A DNA stretch of 64,000 nt from Aliivibrio_A sp016764915 (GTDB lineage Bacteria; Pseudomonadota; Gammaproteobacteria; Enterobacterales; Vibrionaceae): NCBI GenBank assembly GCA_965224595.1, contig OZ245058.1, positions 744,001 through 808,000 on the forward strand. Reading direction: 5' to 3'. Position numbers and translations under genes: made by a program. Below the pieces are notes generated by a model. That model was given only the letters and a program-made list of their open reading frames with translations, made no database searches and was not told where the DNA came from. How positions within the stretch are numbered: position 1 is the stretch's first letter; every line of letters begins with the position of its first letter. Of the stretch, positions 16,461 to 25,229 are shown piece by piece.

Positions 16461-16858
16461 AAGGATAACCAAAACTGTTTGAGCCCTTCACGAACTCGTA
16501 ATACATCGATATTGGTTCCCGCGAGCTCAAATCGATAGAGCACAGGAACCTGACATTTCTTTGCTATCACATCACCCGCGTTAGCAAAAAGTTGACCAAA
16601 ATTGCGATTACCAGTGGCAATCACGCCTTGTAAACATGACCGATTATCTTGATGGTTTAACAGATGAATCACACTCTTTGGCACCGCGCCTCGCCCGTAT
16701 CCATCCGCGTAAGTCGGACTGATTAAAACAAACTTCTGCTTAACATGGGGAATGGGTCCTTCCTCTTTAATAGGTAAGCGAGTTGCGGGTAAGTTGAGCT
16801 TTTCGATAAAACGATGAGTGTTACCAGACTGGCTCGAAAAATAGATTAATTGAGACAT
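16457..16858 (-). CDS. nrdI: NrdI flavodoxin-like protein
   Basis: 133 residues with the FMN phosphate loop 'YFSSQSGNTHRF' and the NrdI pattern 'ISPTYADGYGRGAVPKSVI'. NrdI reduces oxygen to the oxidant that builds the dimanganese-tyrosyl radical of NrdF. The start overlaps the nrdH end by 13 bases and the stop overlaps nrdE by 4, so the four genes form a tight operon. Confidence 0.95.
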   Translation of the reverse strand: MSQLIYFSSQSGNTHRFIEKLNLPATRLPIKEEGPIPHVKQKFVLISPTYADGYGRGAVPKSVIHLLNHQDNRSCLQGVIATGNRNFGQLFANAGDVIAKKCQVPVLYRFELAGTNIDVLRVREGLKQFWLSL

Positions 16859-17073
16859 AACTGGTTAATCATTCCGGGGCGAAAACCAGACCAATGAACG
16901 GTGCTCGTCACGACAACTGGCGCCTCTCTGTATCCAAGAGCAATCACTTTTTTCAATGCTTTTTCATCTTGATTTAGGTCGATAACTTGATAACCAATTC
17001 CTTTTGTATCGAGAAGCTTTTTCGTGGCCTCACACTGTACGCAGTTGGCTTTTGAGTAAACGATGATGTCCAT
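16846..17073 (-). CDS. nrdH: Glutaredoxin-like NrdH redoxin
   Basis: 75 residues from the ATG at 17073 with AGGGAC upstream. The redox motif CVQC is at residues 11-14 ('SKANCVQCEATKKLL'), and the family end 'WSGFRPGMI' is present. NrdH supplies electrons to NrdE and has thioredoxin-like behaviour despite its glutaredoxin fold. It is first in the nrdHIEF operon; a perfect Fur 7-1-7 repeat lies 26 bases upstream of its start. Confidence 0.95.
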   Translation of the reverse strand: MDIIVYSKANCVQCEATKKLLDTKGIGYQVIDLNQDEKALKKVIALGYREAPVVVTSTVHWSGFRPGMINQLCLN

Positions 17074-17098
17074 AAAGGTCCCTAATAGTAAAATCAAA

Positions 17099-17113
17099 TG
17101 ATAATCATTATCA
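17099..17113. promoter_or_regulatory. Fur box of the nrdHIEF operon
   Basis: TGATAATCATTATCA is a perfect 7-1-7 Fur repeat. It lies just upstream of nrdH and is separate from the suf Fur box on the other side of this divergent spacer. Confidence 0.92.
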
Positions 17114-17236
17114 TATTGCGATCTATATGTTGTGTTTGCAAGCGGAAATATCACTACATGATGTAAAAATGAGGTGGTTATCATGAGTTAATGCAATTTT
17201 TTATTAGACATATATTTAATATGGTTGAATTGTTAT

Positions 17237-17251
17237 TGATAATCGTTATCA
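17237..17251. promoter_or_regulatory. Fur box of the suf operon
   Basis: TGATAATCGTTATCA matches the 7-1-7 Fur repeat at 13 of 14 positions, 36 bases before the sufA start, suited to repression of sufABCDSE when iron is plentiful. Confidence 0.9.
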
Positions 17252-17286
17252 TTCAATCCTTGGTTAATACTTAAGAGGTATAAGGC

Positions 17287-17655
17287 ATGGTAAATGACAG
17301 CAAAGGGGTAGAAGAGTTTGATATCCAAGATCAGAGTTGGTCTGGAGTAACCACAACCCCCGGTGCGGCAAAAAGGATTGTTGAGTTATCAAAGTCAGGG
17401 ATTATCGTTCGTTTTTCAATTAAGGCATCGGGCTGTACTGGTTATGCGTATGTCATTGAGCAATCTGAGGCGCCACAACTCGACGATGTAAAGTTTGAGT
17501 CTAATGGCTGTGTTTTCTTCGTCACATTAAGTGCGATGCCAATGGTTGACGGTACTGAAATTGATTTTGTTCGTCAGGGATTAAATCAATCTTTTATTTA
17601 TCACAATCCTAACGTTAAAAACGAATGTGGTTGCGGTGAGAGTTTTGGAGTTTAA
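17287..17655 (+). CDS. sufA: SufA-type iron-sulfur carrier
   Basis: 122 residues of the A-type carrier family: first Cys in 'KASGCTGYAYVIE' and the C-terminal pair in 'NECGCGESFGV'. These three Cys hold the [2Fe-2S] or [4Fe-4S] cluster passed on from SufBCD. It is the first gene of sufABCDSE, with a Fur box 36 bases upstream and a short spacer of 3 bases to sufB. Confidence 0.93.
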   Translation: MVNDSKGVEEFDIQDQSWSGVTTTPGAAKRIVELSKSGIIVRFSIKASGCTGYAYVIEQSEAPQLDDVKFESNGCVFFVTLSAMPMVDGTEIDFVRQGLNQSFIYHNPNVKNECGCGESFGV

Positions 17656-17658
17656 CCA

Positions 17659-19122
17659 ATGAGTAAACCCGACATTCAGGCTGACATTAAGCAGGCGATA
17701 AACCAAACAAACTACAAAGAAGGTTTTTATACTGACATCAAGAATGACACGCTTGAAAAAGGCATAAATGAAGGTGTGGTTCGCGCTATATCAGCGCGTC
17801 GTAACGAACCGGAATGGATGCTAGCGTTTCGTTTATCCGCTTTTGAACAGTGGCAAACAATGGAAGAGCCTCATTGGTTAAAAGCGGAATACCCAGCGCT
17901 CGATTATCAAGATTACAGCTACTATTCTGCTCCAAGTTGCGGCTCTTGTGACACTGAAGATAAAGACGACACGACTAACGCGTTCCTAACTCAAGAAGTG
18001 GCCGATGCGTTTGAGCAATTAGGCGTCCCTGTACACGAAGGTTCTAATATCGCGGTCGATGCCATATTTGATTCAGTGTCGGTCGCCACGACCTATCATC
18101 AAGAATTGAAAGAGCAGGGAATTATTTTTTGTTCGTTTAGTGATGCGATTCAACAGTACCCTGAGTTAGTGCAACGCTATTTAGGCTCAGTGGTCTCTAT
18201 TAAAGATAATTTTTTTGCTGCACTCAATGCTGCAGTCGCCTCTGATGGTACGTTTATCTATATTCCTCCAGGTGTGCGTTGCCCGCGTGAGTTGTCGACG
18301 TATTTTCGCATTAACCAAGCCAAAACGGGGCAATTTGAGCGTACGATTTTGATCGCAGATAAAGGCGCCTATGTGAGTTATATCGAAGGCTGTTCAGCGC
18401 CAGTTCGAGATACTTATCAGCTTCATGCCGCGGTAGTGGAAGTGATTATTCATCAAGATGCCGAAGTGAAATATTCCACGGTGCAAAATTGGTTCTCAGG
18501 TGAAGAGGGTTCGGAAGGCGGCATTTTAAATTTTGTGACCAAACGTGCGATTTGTGAGGGTGCAAACAGCAAAATGTCGTGGACGCAATCTGAAACCGGA
18601 TCGGCAATTACTTGGAAATACCCAAGCGTTATTCTAAAAGGTGATCATTCTGTCGGTGAGTTTTTCTCGGTAGCGCTCACCAATGGTTCACAGCGAGCAG
18701 ATACGGGCACCAAAATGATTCACATTGGTAGACATACCAAATCGACCATTATCGCTAAAGGTATTTCGGCGGGGAAAAGTGAAAACAGTTATCGAGGATT
18801 AGTAAAAGTGTTGCCTACGGCTTATGGTGCACGCAATTTTACTCAATGTGATTCTATGCTCATTGGCGATCAGTGTGGTGCTCATACTTTTCCTACCGTC
18901 GACGTTAACAATCCAACGGCTCAAATAGAGCACGAAGCCACTACCTCTCGTATTGGTGAAGATCAGTTATTTTATTGTGTTCAGCGCGGTATTAGTGAAG
19001 ATGATGCTATCTCAATGATAGTGAATGGATTCTGTAAGGATGTGTTATCTGAATTGCCACTCGAATTTGCGGTGGATGCACAAAAGCTTCTTTCTATCAG
19101 CCTTGAACACAGTGTGGGTTAA
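17659..19122 (+). CDS. sufB: SufB, scaffold subunit of the SufBCD complex
   Basis: 487 residues with the SufB beta-helix and the family stretch 'FIYIPPGVRCPRELSTYFRI', 'YIEGCSAPVRDTYQLHAAVV' and 'GARNFTQCDSMLIGDQCGAH'. SufB with SufC and SufD builds Fe-S clusters under iron shortage or oxidative stress. A Cys-rich N-terminal patch 'PSCGSCDTED' is usual in proteobacterial SufB. Three bases separate it from sufA. Confidence 0.95.
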   Translation: MSKPDIQADIKQAINQTNYKEGFYTDIKNDTLEKGINEGVVRAISARRNEPEWMLAFRLSAFEQWQTMEEPHWLKAEYPALDYQDYSYYSAPSCGSCDTEDKDDTTNAFLTQEVADAFEQLGVPVHEGSNIAVDAIFDSVSVATTYHQELKEQGIIFCSFSDAIQQYPELVQRYLGSVVSIKDNFFAALNAAVASDGTFIYIPPGVRCPRELSTYFRINQAKTGQFERTILIADKGAYVSYIEGCSAPVRDTYQLHAAVVEVIIHQDAEVKYSTVQNWFSGEEGSEGGILNFVTKRAICEGANSKMSWTQSETGSAITWKYPSVILKGDHSVGEFFSVALTNGSQRADTGTKMIHIGRHTKSTIIAKGISAGKSENSYRGLVKVLPTAYGARNFTQCDSMLIGDQCGAHTFPTVDVNNPTAQIEHEATTSRIGEDQLFYCVQRGISEDDAISMIVNGFCKDVLSELPLEFAVDAQKLLSISLEHSVG

Positions 19123-19128
19123 TTCATT

Positions 19129-19866
19129 ATGTTAGAGATTAAAGATTTACACGTTAGTACTGGGGATAATGAAATCCTTAAGGGCATTAATTTAACCATT
19201 TTTCCCGGTGAAGTACACGCCATTATGGGACCAAATGGGTCGGGTAAAAGTACCTTATCTTCGACCCTTGCAGGGAATGATACCTATGAAGTTACGAAGG
19301 GCACAATTAAGTTTCGTGATAAAAACCTGGTTGAACTGGATGCAAATGATCGTGCGGGAGAAGGTGTTTTTTTGGCTTTTCAATATCCAGTGGAAATTCC
19401 AGGGGTCAGTAACCGTCTATTTTTACGAACCGCATTAAATAGTATTCGACAATATCAACAACGACCAGAGCTGGATCGCTTTGATTTTGAACATCTATTA
19501 AAAGAAAAAGCGCAACTGCTCAAAATGCCGCTACACCTTTTGGATCGTTCTGTTAATGAAGGTTTTTCTGGAGGAGAGAAGAAACGTAACGACATTTTGC
19601 AAATGGCCGTGTTAGAACCTAATTTATGCATTTTGGATGAAACGGACTCCGGTTTGGATATTGATGCGCTAAAAGCGGTGTCTGAAGGGGTTAATGCCCT
19701 GCGTGACGGGCAGCGCTCCTTTATTGTGGTCACTCACTACCAACGTATTCTTGATTACATCAAACCCGATTTTGTACACGTTATGGTTGATGGGAAAATC
19801 GTAAAATCAGGTGATTATAAACTCGTGAAAGAGCTCGAGGAGAAAGGCTATGGCTGGGTCTCTTGA
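19129..19866 (+). CDS. sufC: SufC ATPase
   Basis: 245 residues. Walker A 'GPNGSGKSTLSSTL', signature 'FSGGEKKRNDILQMA', Walker B 'LCILDETDSGLDID' and H-loop 'VVTHYQRIL' are intact. SufC drives the SufBCD scaffold; it is soluble and not a transporter. The sufD start lies inside its last codons (17-base overlap). Confidence 0.95.
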   Translation: MLEIKDLHVSTGDNEILKGINLTIFPGEVHAIMGPNGSGKSTLSSTLAGNDTYEVTKGTIKFRDKNLVELDANDRAGEGVFLAFQYPVEIPGVSNRLFLRTALNSIRQYQQRPELDRFDFEHLLKEKAQLLKMPLHLLDRSVNEGFSGGEKKRNDILQMAVLEPNLCILDETDSGLDIDALKAVSEGVNALRDGQRSFIVVTHYQRILDYIKPDFVHVMVDGKIVKSGDYKLVKELEEKGYGWVS

Positions 19867-21052
19867 GCATAAAATAACAGCGGTACTTTCGCAGTTACAA
19901 GCGTCGACTCAATACGCTAAGTGGATGCAAGCTCATGGTCATTATAGAGGACCGTTTACTCTGCTAACAAGAAAGAGTGGTGCTTTTCAAAAGAGTAAGG
20001 ATTGGAAAGAGAGCGTGTTCGCGAAGATGATTGAGGCTTTGTGGAACAATGATGGCTATCGGTTAATTTTTATTAATGGGGAGTTTCATTCGCAACTTTC
20101 AGATTCTATTGAAGGCGTCGATATTTTGCGCTTTGAACAGGGGCATAACGAAACCGTCACTCCTAATGCTATTGCAGAGTTAGTTGATGCCATAGCGAAA
20201 GACGGCTTGTGGATAAATGTACCCGCTAAGCGACACATAGACAAACCCATTTATCTTCTTCATTTTAATGATGGAAAAGTCGGTGAAGTGGCATCCGTTC
20301 GTCATCATATCAAAGTGAATGAACAGTCGTCATGTCAACTGGTTGAGCATCATATATCGCTCATGGATGCGAACGGTTTGACGCTGTCACGTCTGTCGAC
20401 AGAAATAGGTGATGGTGCTCAATTTGAGCATGTAAAGTTAATTGAAGAGGGCAGAAACCAGGAACACTTAGCGCATAACGACATGATTATTGGGCGCGAT
20501 GCAAACGCAAAAAGTAGCACGTTCTTGCTATCGGGCCGTTTTATTAGCCATCAATTAAGTGGTGAGCTTTGTCATCCAGCGAGTGAAGTTAGCTTAAATA
20601 GCTTAGTGTTACCAATGTCTGGCGAGTGTTTCGATACTCGCACCTTCCTACACCATGGTGCACCGCACTGCCAAAGCGAACAGTTGCATAAAATTGTGGC
20701 GCAAGGTGAAAGTTTGGCCGTGTTTGACGGCATGATTTACGTCAATCAAGTCGCGCAAAAAACAGATGGGCAGATGAACAATCACAATCTACTGCTTGGT
20801 GAAAAATCTCAAGTAAACACAAACCCCAAACTTGAGATCTATGCCGATGATGTGAAGTGCAGTCATGGCGCAACAATCGGACAGATAGACCCAGAACAAG
20901 TCTTTTACCTGCAAGCTCGTGGGATTTCTAAATTGCTGGCACAACAGATCATCATGAAAGCCTTTGCCGCTCAAGTCGCTGGCAAAGTATCGATGGATAA
21001 TGTGCGTCAGTACGTATTACAACGGATTGAACAAAGATTGGAGAGCGTGTGA
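19850..21052 (+). CDS. sufD: SufD subunit of the SufBCD complex
   Basis: 400 residues with the SufB/D core near the C-terminus ('DVKCSHGATIGQIDPEQVFY', 'ARGISKLLAQQIIMKAF'). The conserved His in 'CSHGAT' is needed for cluster assembly in the family. The ATG at 19850 has GAGGAG upstream and overlaps sufC; the stop overlaps the sufS start (TGATG). Confidence 0.95.
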   Translation: MAGSLEHKITAVLSQLQASTQYAKWMQAHGHYRGPFTLLTRKSGAFQKSKDWKESVFAKMIEALWNNDGYRLIFINGEFHSQLSDSIEGVDILRFEQGHNETVTPNAIAELVDAIAKDGLWINVPAKRHIDKPIYLLHFNDGKVGEVASVRHHIKVNEQSSCQLVEHHISLMDANGLTLSRLSTEIGDGAQFEHVKLIEEGRNQEHLAHNDMIIGRDANAKSSTFLLSGRFISHQLSGELCHPASEVSLNSLVLPMSGECFDTRTFLHHGAPHCQSEQLHKIVAQGESLAVFDGMIYVNQVAQKTDGQMNNHNLLLGEKSQVNTNPKLEIYADDVKCSHGATIGQIDPEQVFYLQARGISKLLAQQIIMKAFAAQVAGKVSMDNVRQYVLQRIEQRLESV

Positions 21053-22269
21053 TGATTAAAAGCCCTTGGCGTGGTGATTTTCCCATCATCAATAATACTC
21101 AATGTGAGTCGCCTTATATCTACCTTGATAGTGCGGCAACGGCTCAAACACCGGCATCCGTCATTGAGCGTATGCAGCATTTTTATCTTAATGAGTATGC
21201 AACGGTCCATCGTGGCGTTCATCGACTTAGTTCAGAAGCGACGGACAATATGGAGCAAACTCGACAGGATGTAGCCGATTTCATTCAAGCAAAATCCCGA
21301 GAACAAATTGTATTTACCAAAGGAACAACAGAAGCGATTAACTTAGTTGCCAATACATTTCTGCCTACCTTTACTCAATCTGGCGATGAAATTATCATTA
21401 CTGATATGGAGCATCACGCCAATATTGTCCCTTGGCAGCTTTTATCTGAGAGGTTGGGTTTAACCATTAAAGTGTGGGCAATGACCTCGGATGGCGAACT
21501 GTTACTTGATGACCTACAAGCCTTACTCAGCCCACGAACTAAGTTGGTTGCACTTACTCATATCTCTAATGTTCTCGGTTGTATTAACCCAATTAAAAAA
21601 GCGACCAGCATTGCGCATCAATATGGTGCTGTGGTGTTGATTGATGGCGCGCAAGGGGTAATGCACCAAGCCGTGAATGTGTCGGATGTTGGGTGCGATT
21701 TTTATGCATTCTCGGGTCACAAACTTTACGGACCGACAGGGGTTGGTGTGCTTTATATGGCTAAAAAATGGGCGGATACGCTACCCCCTTGGGAAGGAGG
21801 AGGAGCCATGATCGATCACGTTCAATTACCGATGGGAACGAGGTATCAAGCAGCACCATGGCGGTTTGAAGCTGGGACACCCAATATCGCGGGTATTTTA
21901 GGTTTAGGTGAAGCCATTAAATACGTAAATCACATAGGTATTGATGCCATCAGCCAATATGAAGAGGAGTTGATGTTGTATGCCGAAGAGAAGTTACAAA
22001 ATTTAGATTCTCTGAATGTGTACGGAAACAGCGACAAACGTGTTGGTCTTATTTCATTCAATTTAGGTGTTCACCATGCTTATGATGTGGGGAGCTTTTT
22101 AGACCGTTATAATGTGGCTATTCGGACCGGTCATCACTGCGCTATGCCTTTGTTGGCAAGGTTAGAGCAAACGGCGGTGTGCAGAGCATCCTTTGCTTTG
22201 TATAGTGACAGTCAAGATGTGGATGTATTAGTCGACCGTCTGAATCACATTAAAAAATTATTAGGATAA
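21052..22269 (+). CDS. sufS: SufS cysteine desulfurase
   Basis: 405 residues, class V aminotransferase fold, group II desulfurase. The PLP Lys is in 'FSGHKLYGPTGVGVL' and the active-site Cys in 'IRTGHHCAMPLL'. The pattern 'DSAATAQTPASV' opens the protein. It releases sulfur from cysteine for SufBCD, stimulated by SufE. The ATG overlaps the sufD stop; a GTG one codon earlier is also possible. Confidence 0.95.
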   Translation: MIKSPWRGDFPIINNTQCESPYIYLDSAATAQTPASVIERMQHFYLNEYATVHRGVHRLSSEATDNMEQTRQDVADFIQAKSREQIVFTKGTTEAINLVANTFLPTFTQSGDEIIITDMEHHANIVPWQLLSERLGLTIKVWAMTSDGELLLDDLQALLSPRTKLVALTHISNVLGCINPIKKATSIAHQYGAVVLIDGAQGVMHQAVNVSDVGCDFYAFSGHKLYGPTGVGVLYMAKKWADTLPPWEGGGAMIDHVQLPMGTRYQAAPWRFEAGTPNIAGILGLGEAIKYVNHIGIDAISQYEEELMLYAEEKLQNLDSLNVYGNSDKRVGLISFNLGVHHAYDVGSFLDRYNVAIRTGHHCAMPLLARLEQTAVCRASFALYSDSQDVDVLVDRLNHIKKLLG

Positions 22270-22272
22270 GTC

Positions 22273-22677
22273 ATGAACTCTACAATGACGCCAGAAAAAG
22301 TGGTCCGAAACTTCCAAAGTTGTGTGGATTGGGAGGAAAAATATCTGTATTTAATTGAGCTTGGTGAGCGCTTTTGTACATTATCAGAGAGTGACCAAAT
22401 AGATGCCCACCGACTTCATGGTTGTCAGAGCCGTGTTTGGGTCGTTTTAAACAAAAATGATGATGTTATTGAGCTAAGGGCATGCAGTGATTCGGTGATT
22501 GTTAACGGTTTATTGGCCTTAATCGTCATCGCTTATGATAAAAAAAGTAACGAACAAGTGTTGGCGTTTGATCTTAAAGCTTGGTTTAAACAATTAGAGT
22601 TAGAACAGCATTTAACGCCAACTCGTGCCATTGGTATCGCGGCAATAGTAAAGCAAGTACAATTAATGACGGGTTAA
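22273..22677 (+). CDS. sufE: SufE sulfur acceptor
   Basis: 134 residues with the active-site Cys in 'RLHGCQSRVWV', which takes the persulfide from SufS. The C-terminal 'LTPTRAIGIAAI' is typical of SufE. It is the last suf gene and is followed by a terminator hairpin. Confidence 0.94.
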   Translation: MNSTMTPEKVVRNFQSCVDWEEKYLYLIELGERFCTLSESDQIDAHRLHGCQSRVWVVLNKNDDVIELRACSDSVIVNGLLALIVIAYDKKSNEQVLAFDLKAWFKQLELEQHLTPTRAIGIAAIVKQVQLMTG

Positions 22678-22684
22678 ACAACAG

Positions 22685-22720
22685 TGCCGAGCACTAAATG
22701 TACTCGGCAGTTTATTTTTA
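22685..22720 (+). terminator. Terminator after the suf operon
   Basis: TGCCGAG (22685-22691) pairs with CTCGGCA (22703-22709) over an 11-base loop, followed by GTTTATTTTT. It lies between the convergent sufE and ABC-F genes. Confidence 0.75.
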
Positions 22721-22731
22721 AAAAATCAGAA

Positions 22732-24336
22732 TTATACGGCGATAAACATCTTTTTCTGATGCGACAGATACTCATCGTATGTGCCTTGGAACTTAACCAG
22801 TTGTTTGTCTTTTACATCAATAATTGAGGTCGCAAGAGACGAGACAAACTCACGGTCGTGGCTGACAAAAATCAGTGTGCCTTCGTAACATTTCAAAGCG
22901 TCATTCAGTGCTTCAATTGCTTCCATGTCCATGTGGTTGGTTGGTTCGTCCATGATCAGAACGTTGATATCCTGCATCATTAATTTGCCAAACAATAGGC
23001 GGTTCTTTTCACCACCTGAGCAGTTTTTTGCCTGCTTATTGGCATCGTCTGCCGTGAACAGTAAGCGGCCTAAAATCCCACGCACCATTAAGTCATCGTG
23101 CTTGGTGGTACGCCACTGTGAAATCCAATCGAAGATGGTTAAATCGTTGTCGAAATCCGCAGTACTGTCTTGTGGGCAGTAACCAAAAGAGGCATTTTCA
23201 GACCACTTAACCACGCCTTGATTTTGTTCAATTTCATTGACTAAGCAGCGTAGGAAGGTTGTTTTCCCCACACCATTTTCGCCAATGACCGCTAATTTGG
23301 TACCAGCCTCTAGCAGTAAGTTACCTTTTTCAAACAGCAGTTCTCCATCAAATCCGTGGCCTAGATTCTCTAACTCTAGGGCTTGGCGATGCAGTTTTTT
23401 ACCTTCACCAAAATTGATGGATGGACTCATGCGACAGCTCGATTTCACGTCATCAAGTTTGATTTTATCCATTTTCTTCGCGCGGGAACTTGCTTGCTTG
23501 GCTTTAGATGCGTTGGCACCAAATCGGTTAACGAAATCTTGCAGATCGCTAATTTCCGCCGCTTTTTTCGCATTGCCAGCCAGCAGTTGATCGCGTATCA
23601 GGCCTGAAGCTTCAAGGAAGTATTCATAGTTACCTGGGTAGATACGCAGTTCGCCGTAATCAATATCCGCCATGTGGGTACAGACTGAGTTCAGGAAGTG
23701 GCGATCGTGAGAAATGATGATCATCGTACATTTACGTTGATTCAGCTCTTCAGCAAGCCAGTTAATGGTATTAATGTCTAAGTTGTTGGTTGGTTCATCT
23801 AGCAGCAAGATCTCTGGGTTAGCAAACAGGGCTTGTGCCAGTAATACACGCAGTTTCCAGCCAGGAGCCACCTGTTGCATTAGACCGAAATGAAGCTCTT
23901 CCACGATACCAGCTTGAATCAAAATATCACCCGCGCGGCTCTCTGCGGTATATCCGTCCATTTCAGCGAATTCACTTTCCAGTTCAGCAACCAGCATACC
24001 GTCTTCTTCACTCATTTCTGGTAGTGAGTAGATGCGGTCACGCTCTTTTTTGACTTCCCATAACTTACGGTCACCCATGATCACAACGTCGATAACATTG
24101 TACTGTTCAAACGCAAACTGATCTTGACTAAGAACGCCAAGCTTTTGTCCTGGAGTGATAGAGATGTTGCCAGAGCTTGGTGTCAGTTCGCCACTAAGAA
24201 TCTTCATGAAGGTTGATTTACCACATCCATTCGCTCCGATTAAACCGTAACGGTTGCCGTGACCGAACTTAGCTGAAATGTTTTCAAATAAAGGCTCAGC
24301 GCCAAATTGCATGGTGATGTTCGCGGTTGAAATCAA
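22732..24336 (-). CDS. ybiT: ABC-F ATPase, YbiT type
   Basis: 534 residues with two ABC domains and no membrane segment. Walker A sites are 'GANGCGKSTF' (N) and 'GENGVGKTTF' (C); the second signature is 'NCSGGEKNRLLFGKL'; both Walker B sites read LLLDEPTNNLD and LIMDEPTNHMD. The linker 'ANASKAKQASSRAKKMDKI' is that of YbiT. ABC-F proteins of this group act on the ribosome E site in translation. The gene stands alone, convergent with suf. Confidence 0.9.
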   Translation of the reverse strand: MISTANITMQFGAEPLFENISAKFGHGNRYGLIGANGCGKSTFMKILSGELTPSSGNISITPGQKLGVLSQDQFAFEQYNVIDVVIMGDRKLWEVKKERDRIYSLPEMSEEDGMLVAELESEFAEMDGYTAESRAGDILIQAGIVEELHFGLMQQVAPGWKLRVLLAQALFANPEILLLDEPTNNLDINTINWLAEELNQRKCTMIIISHDRHFLNSVCTHMADIDYGELRIYPGNYEYFLEASGLIRDQLLAGNAKKAAEISDLQDFVNRFGANASKAKQASSRAKKMDKIKLDDVKSSCRMSPSINFGEGKKLHRQALELENLGHGFDGELLFEKGNLLLEAGTKLAVIGENGVGKTTFLRCLVNEIEQNQGVVKWSENASFGYCPQDSTADFDNDLTIFDWISQWRTTKHDDLMVRGILGRLLFTADDANKQAKNCSGGEKNRLLFGKLMMQDINVLIMDEPTNHMDMEAIEALNDALKCYEGTLIFVSHDREFVSSLATSIIDVKDKQLVKFQGTYDEYLSHQKKMFIAV

Positions 24337-24497
24337 AGAAATATTCCTAGGTATTTAGATTGACCAGTCAATGAATCAGAGCAGTCAAATTAACAGAAGC
24401 AAAAGTGCGTATTATATAGGCGGCGAATTATACAGACTTATTGCAAAAAGAACAGATGTGCGAGCTAAGTCACAGAAGGAGATTTAAGAAAGGTAGG

Positions 24498-24526
24498 GGT
24501 TGGATTGAGTTAAAACCCATCCAACC
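24498..24526 (-). terminator. Terminator-like hairpin after the aldolase gene
   Basis: GGTTGGAT (24498-24505) pairs with ATCCAACC (24519-24526) over a 13-base loop, 20 bases past the aldolase stop on the minus strand. The T-tract that follows is poor (TTTCTT), so the call is tentative. Confidence 0.4.
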
Positions 24527-24546
24527 ATTGTTGTATATAGGGCTGT

Positions 24547-25197
24547 CTATCGCTTTGGCGGTTGACCATAGGTTTTGAATTTTTCTTGCATCAGTGTCAT
24601 CTCATCTCGATCAAGAATGACCGGGTTGCCAAAACTTGATGCGATGCAATGGATCTTGGCGCAATGTTCAATTTCCTCTGCAATGTGGAATGCGGCGTCC
24701 AAAGTTCCTGATCCTGTCAGTAAACCATGGTTGGCCAACAAAACCGCTCTACGGTCTTTCATTGACTCATAAGCGGATTCTGCCAGTTCTTGAGTACCAA
24801 AAGTTTGATATTCGGCGCAACGAACGTCATAACCAGAAAAAGCGACCAGATAATTTGAAGCGGGCAGTGATTGTCGTAACGTTGCAATCGCAGTGCAATA
24901 AGTCGAATGGGTATGAACCACGGCATTGATATCATCACGACGGTCATAGAATATTTTATGCATACCCCATTCACTTGAGGGTTTACGAATGGAATCAATA
25001 CAATTCCCCTCCATATCCATAATCACAATATCTTCAGGTTTGGCTGCAAAGTAATCGACACCACTTGGACTGATGGCGATTAAATTCTGCTCTCTGTTAT
25101 ATATTGAGACATTGCCGCCAGTGCCAACGGTGAGGTTATGATTGACGAGTTTTTTGCAGGTTTCAACAATCTCGATTCTCTCTTTTTCAAGCAACAT
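24547..25197 (-). CDS. Class II (zinc) aldolase, FucA-like; candidate 5-deoxyribulose/methylthioribulose phosphate aldolase
   Basis: 216 residues, close to L-fuculose-phosphate aldolase in length and pattern. Zinc ligands are the His pair in 'AVVHTHSTYCTAIA' and the His in 'VLLANHGLLTGSG'; the catalytic Glu is in 'PSSEWGMHKIFY'. It lies 32 bases downstream of mtnA and is co-transcribed with it. In the DHAP shunt an aldolase of this family splits 5-methylthioribulose-1-P or 5-deoxyribulose-1-P to DHAP and an aldehyde. That link, and not fucose use, is favoured because no fuc genes are near and MtnA is. Confidence 0.8.
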   Translation of the reverse strand: MLLEKERIEIVETCKKLVNHNLTVGTGGNVSIYNREQNLIAISPSGVDYFAAKPEDIVIMDMEGNCIDSIRKPSSEWGMHKIFYDRRDDINAVVHTHSTYCTAIATLRQSLPASNYLVAFSGYDVRCAEYQTFGTQELAESAYESMKDRRAVLLANHGLLTGSGTLDAAFHIAEEIEHCAKIHCIASSFGNPVILDRDEMTLMQEKFKTYGQPPKR

Positions 25198-25229
25198 AAT
25201 GTATTCCTATACAAAATTTTTTATAATGA

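Noticed and set aside
24547..25197. L-fuculose-phosphate aldolase of a fucose pathway
   Set aside because: No fucose isomerase, kinase or transporter is near; the mtnA partner makes a 5-deoxypentose role more likely.
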